Shown piece by piece: positions 6,487-10,430 of a stretch of 10,430 nt of DNA; position 1 is the first letter of the stretch; the number at the start of each line of letters is the position of its first letter. Origin of the DNA: Porphyromonadaceae bacterium UBA7048. GTDB lineage: Bacteria > Bacteroidota > Bacteroidia > Bacteroidales > Muribaculaceae. Location of the stretch: assembly GCA_002493945.1 (NCBI GenBank), contig DLAL01000024.1:1-10430 (forward strand), read 5' to 3'. The translations under genes were made by a program, and so were the position numbers. Below the pieces are notes generated by a model. The model was not told the origin of the DNA. It saw nothing but the letters and a program-made list of their open reading frames with translations, and ran no database searches.

Positions 6487-7818
6487 TCAGTTTACATTTT
6501 CTGATTGCCTGATATGCTCGATGAGCTTGATGGCGTCGACATAGCGCGCTATGCCCTCGGCCACTTCCTTGGCATCGCGCATGGCGTGTACGACAGTTGC
6601 CGGACGGTTGGTGACATCGCCTCCGGCGAAGACGCCGGCGCGCGAGGTCATGCCGTAGGGATTGTCGGTGGTGAGGACGTAGCCCTTGGCATCGGTGCGG
6701 ATGCCTTCTGTGGTCGACACGATGCGGCCGGCCGGCGTACTGCCGACAGCCATCACGACATGCTCGGCCTCGAAGCGCTGCTTCGTGCCGTCGGTGTCGA
6801 TGATGATGGAGCTGAGCTTCGGCGCACCGGGTTCACCGAAAAACTCAGTAATCGACGATTTCCACATGAAGCGCACGCCCTCGGCCACGGCATCGTCGTA
6901 CTCGGCGCGGAGTGCCGCCATCTCGTTGATGGTGCGGTGGTAGACCACCGTGACCTCACGGGCGCCCATGCGCAGGGCCGTGCGTGCGGCGTCGATGGCC
7001 GTATTGCCGCATCCGACCACGAAGACGCGGTCGCCCTGCCCGATGATGACCTCCTCGCGGCTCAGCAGGCCGTTCTCGAAGAGGCTCACACGGCGCAGGA
7101 AGCGTATGGCCTGACGCACGCCCGGATGCTCGATGCCCGGGATGTCGAGGTGCCTGGGGACACCCGTACCCGTGCCCATGAATATGGCGTCGAAGCCTTC
7201 GGCGAAGAGGTCGTCGACTGTGTGGCCCTCGCCGATGGTAGTGTTGAGATGGAAGACCACGCCGAGGCGCTCAATCTTGCGTATCTCGCGGCGCACCACC
7301 TCCTTGGGCAGGCGGTACTCGGGAATGCCGAACATGAGGACACCGCCCGGCTCGGGCTCCATCTCGAATATCTCGACGGCGAAACCGCGGCGCGAGAGGT
7401 CGCCGGCTATGGTGAGTCCGGCAGGACCGCTGCCGACCACGGCCACGCGTCCGCGCGACTTCTCGGGGATGGCGTCGTGGACCAGTCCGGCCTCGCTGTC
7501 GAAGTCGGCCACGAAGCGCTCGAGCTTGCCGATGTTGATGTGCGCGCCCTTCTTGCCCAGGACGCAGTTGCCCTCGCACTGGCGCTCGTGGGCGCACACA
7601 CGGCCGCAGACAGCCGGGAGATTGCTGCGGTTGTTGATGATGGCCACCGCGTTGCCGAAGTTGCCTTTGGCGAGTTCGGCTATCCAGTCGGGGATATCGT
7701 TGCTTATCGGGCAACCCTTCTTGCACGAGGGCACCTTGCAGTGCAGGCAGCGCTGCGCCTCAAGGATGGCCTCGGCAAGGGTGTAGCTTTCGTTAACTTC
7801 TTTGAAGTTATTCTGCAT
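6487..7818 (-). CDS. GltD-like NAD(P)-dependent Fe-S/FAD oxidoreductase
   Basis: This 443-residue protein belongs to the glutamate synthase small subunit (GltD) family, which passes electrons between NAD(P)H, FAD and [4Fe-4S] clusters. Positions are from the ATG at 7818. The N-terminal Fe-S domain carries Cys24, Cys27, Cys32 and Cys36 (CLHCKVPSCKKGC) and Cys71, Cys75, Cys81 and Cys85 (CGRVCAHERQCEGNC). FAD binding is shown by VVGSGPAG (127-134), NAD(P) binding by VVGCGNTAIDAA (267-278), and the terminal FAD contact by GVFAGGDVTNRPATV (395-409). A TTG codon directly before the ATG is also open, but the ATG is preferred. No large subunit GltB or other partner is in the window. It lies between kduI (19 bp) and kdgK (23 bp), so it is cotranscribed with uronate catabolism. 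It could be a standalone GltD homologue with a distant partner or have a redox role in this pathway; family certain, function open. Confidence 0.9.
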   Translation of the reverse strand: MQNNFKEVNESYTLAEAILEAQRCLHCKVPSCKKGCPISNDIPDWIAELAKGNFGNAVAIINNRSNLPAVCGRVCAHERQCEGNCVLGKKGAHINIGKLERFVADFDSEAGLVHDAIPEKSRGRVAVVGSGPAGLTIAGDLSRRGFAVEIFEMEPEPGGVLMFGIPEYRLPKEVVRREIRKIERLGVVFHLNTTIGEGHTVDDLFAEGFDAIFMGTGTGVPRHLDIPGIEHPGVRQAIRFLRRVSLFENGLLSREEVIIGQGDRVFVVGCGNTAIDAARTALRMGAREVTVVYHRTINEMAALRAEYDDAVAEGVRFMWKSSITEFFGEPGAPKLSSIIIDTDGTKQRFEAEHVVMAVGSTPAGRIVSTTEGIRTDAKGYVLTTDNPYGMTSRAGVFAGGDVTNRPATVVHAMRDAKEVAEGIARYVDAIKLIEHIRQSENVN

Positions 7819-7837
7819 CAAATCTTATGGTTAAGTA

Positions 7838-8755
7838 TCACTTCATGTCGAGGTAGCTGACCTTGTCCATATCGCCGTAGTCAAGGTTCTCGCCGCCCAT
7901 ACCCCAGATGAACATATAGTTCGACGTGCCTGCGGCAGCATGGATGGACCACTCGGGCGACATGATGGCCTGCTCGTTGTGAAGCCATACGATGCGCTCT
8001 TCCTGGGGCTGGCCCATGAAGTGGCAGATGGCATTGCCTTCGGGGACGTTGAAGTAGAAGTAAGCCTCGACACGGCGGTCATGCGTGTGGGCGGGCATGG
8101 TGTTCCACACCGAACCGGGCTGAAGCTCGGTCAGACCCATCTGAAGCTGGCAGGGACCTTCCTCAAGGACGTTGGCCACGATGAGCTGGTTGATGACGCG
8201 CGCGTTGCTCTCCTCTGCCTTGCCGGCGGCGAAGGAGTTGGCCTTGATGGAGCCCTTGCGGCCGTCGATGGTGATGAGCTGGGTCTTGTAGGCCTTGTGG
8301 GCCGGAGTTGAGTTCATATAGAAGCGTGCCGGACGGGAGTTGTCCTTACTGCGGAATGTCACCTTCTTGTTGCCGCGGCCCACGTAGAGCGCGTCCTTGA
8401 AGTGGAGCTCGTAGTCCTTGCCGTCGACATTTACGATGCCGTCGCCGCCCACGTTGATGACGCCGAGCTCGCGGCGCTCAAGGAAGTACTCGGCCTTGAG
8501 CGGGTCGATGGTCTCGAGTTCGACCACCGCGGTGGGCACGACACCTCCGTAGATGATGCGGTCGTACATCGAGTAGGTGAGGTTGATGACGTTCTCCTCC
8601 ATCACCTTGGGCATCATGAAGTGTGAGCGGAGCTGCTCGGTGTCGTACTTCTTGACGTCGTCGGGATGACAGGCGCGGAGGATGGTGTAGTTGGTCTTTG
8701 CAGTGCCGGCGAGGGCCATGAGGGCGAAGGCGGCTGCGAGAAATATCTTTTTCAT
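7838..8755 (-). CDS. kduI: 5-dehydro-4-deoxy-D-glucuronate isomerase with a Sec signal peptide
   Basis: KduI converts 5-keto-4-deoxyuronate (4-deoxy-L-threo-5-hexosulose uronate) to 2,5-diketo-3-deoxygluconate, the KduD substrate. The 305-residue protein aligns by eye over its length with the 278-residue E. coli enzyme: YFLERRELGVINVGG (90-104), DALYVGRG (121-128), MGLTELQPGSVWNTMPAHTH (206-225), FIWGMGGEN (282-290). The metal ligands are present as His223, His225, Glu230 and His272. The odd part is the N-terminus. Residues 1-19 (MKK, hydrophobic core FLAAAFALMALAG, then GTA before Lys20) form a textbook Sec signal peptide, and the KduI homology starts directly after it at TNYTILRACHPDD. That predicts a periplasmic enzyme, while characterised KduI is cytoplasmic. 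Met13 as an alternative start would leave part of the hydrophobic stretch. It follows the EIIC gene by 10 bp. Confidence 0.95.
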   Translation of the reverse strand: MKKIFLAAAFALMALAGTAKTNYTILRACHPDDVKKYDTEQLRSHFMMPKVMEENVINLTYSMYDRIIYGGVVPTAVVELETIDPLKAEYFLERRELGVINVGGDGIVNVDGKDYELHFKDALYVGRGNKKVTFRSKDNSRPARFYMNSTPAHKAYKTQLITIDGRKGSIKANSFAAGKAEESNARVINQLIVANVLEEGPCQLQMGLTELQPGSVWNTMPAHTHDRRVEAYFYFNVPEGNAICHFMGQPQEERIVWLHNEQAIMSPEWSIHAAAGTSNYMFIWGMGGENLDYGDMDKVSYLDMK

Positions 8756-8765
8756 AAATGCTGAT

Positions 8766-10187
8766 TTATTCTGTTGTCTGTATACGGTCCGAACCGCGTT
8801 CGGCCATGAGTTTCTGGTTGCGGATGATGTGCACGCGGTTCCACCACATCAGGGCCATGGTGCCCACGACGAGGATGCCCGAGCCTATCCACTTGAGCCA
8901 GTAGGTGCACTGGAAGATGATCCATGCCAGGGGCGAACCGGCGAAGTCGAGGCTGCCGCCGGCGAAGCCTTCGGGGATGGCCACGGCCGCGTCGCCCGTG
9001 TTGGCGTAGACGTCCTTGGCCGCAAGGGTGAAAAAGCCCGAGAGGTTGGTGACGGCATAGAGCGCCAGGACTATCACCACGAGGCCGACGATGAAGGTCT
9101 TGAGCACGTTGCCCTTGGTGTAGGGAAGCACGAGGGGAAAGACATAGAACATGCCGGCGAGCGACGCCAGGGGCAGGAACTGGTTGCCGGGCAGGAGCAC
9201 GGCCAGGAAGAGCGTGACGGGGATGAGCAGCAGCGACACCACGAGCGTGGTGGGGTGTCCGATGACGAGCGCCGGGCTCATGCCGATGTTCAGACCGTCG
9301 GCGCCCTTGAACTTGCGTGCTATCAGGCTGCGCGTGGCGTCGCTGATAGGCTTGAGGCCCTCTATGAAGAGGACGGTCACGCGCGGGATGAGTTCCATCA
9401 CGGCGCCCATCTTGATACCCAGGCCGAGGATGTAGGGAATCTTGTCGACAATCTCGGCCCACGATGTGCAGGTGAGACAGCCGATGCCGATGCCCACGAT
9501 GACGCCCAGAAAGAGCGGCTCGCCGAGGAGGCCGAATTTCTTCTTCAGTCCTTCGGCATCAATCTCGAGCTTCTCTATGCCGGGAATCTTGTCGAGCCCC
9601 TTGTTGATGGCCCATGCGAAGGGCACGAAGCCGGCGCAGAAGGGCTGGGGTATCGAGATGCCGTCCATGTCCTTGTAGTAACGCTGGAACTTCATGGCCG
9701 TAATATCCGCGATTATCAGGGTGATGATGTAGCAGATAATGGCTCCGAAGAAGCCCCACGCCAGGGAGTCGGAGGCGAAGTATATCACTGCGCCTATGAA
9801 GGCGAAGTGCCAGTAGTTCCACAGGTCGATATTGACCGTGCGCGTGGTGCGTGTCAGGAGCATGAGCAGGTTCACTCCGAGGCAGACGGGGATGATGAAG
9901 GCTCCGACGGCGGTGTTGTAGGCCACGGCGGCAGCCGCGGGCCAGCCCATGTCGAAGACTTTCAGCTGGAGGTCGTAGATGTCCACGACGATGTTCAGCG
10001 CCGGACCGAGGGCCGACGTGAGCAGCGCCGTGACTATCGACAGGCCGATGAAGCCGACGCCGACCTTGAGGCCGCTCTTGAGGGCGTCGCCGAACTTGAT
10101 GCCTATGCACAGTCCGAGGACCGTGAATATCACAGGCATCATGACGGCCGCGCCCAGTCCGATGATATAGGCGAATACCTGTTCCAT
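8766..10187 (-). CDS. Galactitol-type PTS EIIC permease homologue, without EIIA/EIIB
   Basis: This 473-residue, very hydrophobic inner-membrane protein belongs to the galactitol (GatC/SgcC) EIIC family. It shows about ten to twelve membrane segments, the first ones at about 8-30 and 42-62, and the family regions FGLLGEPLFLGVIVGIGIG (218-236) and MGAVMELIPRVTVLFIEGLK (260-279). The C-terminal tail after 450 is basic and polar. In classical systems EIIC works with EIIA and EIIB proteins and HPr/EI; none is encoded in the window, and Bacteroidota mostly lack the PTS. Its start is 3 bp after the kduD stop and kduI starts 10 bp after its own stop, so it is the best candidate for the sugar-acid importer of this operon, probably as a PTS-independent carrier. 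Substrate (ketouronate, diketogluconate, KDG or unsaturated uronate) is inferred from context only. Confidence 0.88.
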   Translation of the reverse strand: MEQVFAYIIGLGAAVMMPVIFTVLGLCIGIKFGDALKSGLKVGVGFIGLSIVTALLTSALGPALNIVVDIYDLQLKVFDMGWPAAAAVAYNTAVGAFIIPVCLGVNLLMLLTRTTRTVNIDLWNYWHFAFIGAVIYFASDSLAWGFFGAIICYIITLIIADITAMKFQRYYKDMDGISIPQPFCAGFVPFAWAINKGLDKIPGIEKLEIDAEGLKKKFGLLGEPLFLGVIVGIGIGCLTCTSWAEIVDKIPYILGLGIKMGAVMELIPRVTVLFIEGLKPISDATRSLIARKFKGADGLNIGMSPALVIGHPTTLVVSLLLIPVTLFLAVLLPGNQFLPLASLAGMFYVFPLVLPYTKGNVLKTFIVGLVVIVLALYAVTNLSGFFTLAAKDVYANTGDAAVAIPEGFAGGSLDFAGSPLAWIIFQCTYWLKWIGSGILVVGTMALMWWNRVHIIRNQKLMAERGSDRIQTTE

Positions 10188-10190
10188 CGC

Positions 10191-10430
10191 TTACTTGGGC
10201 TGTTTGCCGATGTAGGCAAGAATACCGCCGTCGACGTAGAGCACGTGGCCGTTCACGAAGTTCGAGGCGTCCGAAGCCAGGAATACGGCCGGACCCATGA
10301 GGTCCTCGGGGGTGCCCCAGCGGCCTGCGGGAGTCTTGGAGATGATGAACTGGTCGAAGGGATGACGGCTGCCGTCGGCCTGACGCTCGCGCAGGGGTGC
10401 GGTCTGCTCGGTGGCGATGTAGCCCGGGCC
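10191..10430 (-). CDS. kduD: 2-dehydro-3-deoxy-D-gluconate 5-dehydrogenase, C-terminal part (cut by window edge)
   Basis: The last 79 residues of a short-chain dehydrogenase/reductase are visible; the 5' part, with the nucleotide-binding glycine motif and catalytic Ser-Tyr-Lys, is beyond the right edge. The segment opens with GPGYIATEQT and contains TPAGRWGTPEDLMGPAVFLA (33-52), SNFVNGHVLYVDGG (56-69) and ends in a stop at 10191-10193. These match the KduD C-terminus, including PAGRWG, DLMGPVVFLAS and VNG...VDGG of the E. coli enzyme. KduD interconverts 2,5-diketo-3-deoxygluconate and KDG with NAD(P)(H) in the cytoplasm, joining the KduI product to the KdgK substrate. It is the most upstream visible gene of the operon and ends 3 bp before the EIIC start. 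The truncation is only the window limit. Confidence 0.92.
   Translation of the reverse strand, partial: GPGYIATEQTAPLRERQADGSRHPFDQFIISKTPAGRWGTPEDLMGPAVFLASDASNFVNGHVLYVDGGILAYIGKQPK

Larger units (their letters stand above)
4762..10430 (-). other. Unsaturated uronate catabolic operon kduD-eiiC-kduI-gltD-like-kdgK-eda
   Basis: Six codirectional genes are separated by only 3, 10, 19, 23 and 22 bp, with no hairpin terminator or convincing -7 box between them, so one transcript is likely. Together they carry 5-keto-4-deoxyuronate to pyruvate and glyceraldehyde-3-phosphate. KduI makes the diketo acid, KduD reduces it to KDG, KdgK phosphorylates it and Eda cleaves it. The EIIC homologue is the likely importer and the GltD-like enzyme has an unexplained role. 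Promoter, regulator and any polysaccharide lyase or glycoside hydrolase genes must lie upstream, past the right edge. Confidence 0.88.

Noticed and set aside
5384..6544. A 386-codon plus-strand open frame spanning the kdgK gene and both its ends
   Set aside because: It covers two intergenic gaps of the operon and is antisense to kdgK, an unambiguous PfkB kinase. Its composition is that of a shadow frame.
6505..7860. A 451-codon plus-strand open frame opposite the GltD-like gene
   Set aside because: The opposite strand encodes a protein with all Fe-S cysteines and nucleotide-binding motifs. The plus-strand product has no domain and a skewed Ala/Asp/Val/His composition typical of shadow frames.
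10188..10190. Possible frameshift or fusion between kduD and the EIIC gene, given the tiny gap
   Set aside because: kduD ends in a normal TAA and the EIIC gene has its own ATG 3 bp later. The spacing fits translational coupling of separate genes.
1..10430. CRISPR arrays, tRNA or rRNA genes, insertion sequences, att sites or prophage genes
   Set aside because: Both strands were scanned. Apart from two terminator hairpins and short promoter boxes, almost all bases lie in ordinary chromosomal genes; no direct-repeat arrays, transposases, integrases or cloverleaf RNAs were seen.

Overview
The window looks like chromosomal DNA from a GC-rich member of the Bacteroidales, possibly a gut Muribaculaceae-type organism. 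The evidence is the DUF5606 family protein, the secreted TPR and lipoprotein-thioredoxin genes, the absence of Shine-Dalgarno sequences before every start, and -7 boxes of the Bacteroidota type (TAnnTTTG) in the intergenic regions. The family-level guess is inference. All nine real genes lie on the minus strand. The long plus-strand open frames are shadows produced by the GC-rich coding sequence.

Right half (10430 down to 4762): a tightly packed operon for unsaturated uronate catabolism. In order of transcription it holds kduD (3' end only, cut by the window edge), an orphan galactitol-type PTS EIIC permease, kduI, a GltD-like Fe-S/FAD oxidoreductase, kdgK and eda. Gaps are 3, 10, 19, 23 and 22 bp. 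The enzymes form a full route from 5-keto-4-deoxyuronate (the product of lyase plus unsaturated glucuronyl hydrolase action on pectin, glycosaminoglycans or alginate-like glycans) to 2,5-diketo-3-deoxygluconate, KDG, KDPG, and finally pyruvate plus glyceraldehyde-3-phosphate. The operon promoter lies outside the window.

Middle (4761 to 4065): a small conserved Bacteroidota gene (DUF5606) with its own -7 promoter box and a strong intrinsic terminator.

Left half (4064 to 128): a two-gene unit of a secreted protein with about 14 TPRs and a lipoprotein with a C-terminal thioredoxin (WCGPC) domain. It ends in an intrinsic terminator that abuts a possible promoter for the next gene beyond the left edge.

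The most interesting part is the uronate operon. Its KduI carries a Sec signal peptide, although the family is normally cytoplasmic. Its transporter is a lone PTS EIIC without visible IIA or IIB, in a phylum that mostly lacks the PTS. A GltD-like oxidoreductase without a GltB partner sits inside the operon. Together these suggest periplasmic isomerisation followed by PTS-independent import of the diketo acid, which is a testable hypothesis.
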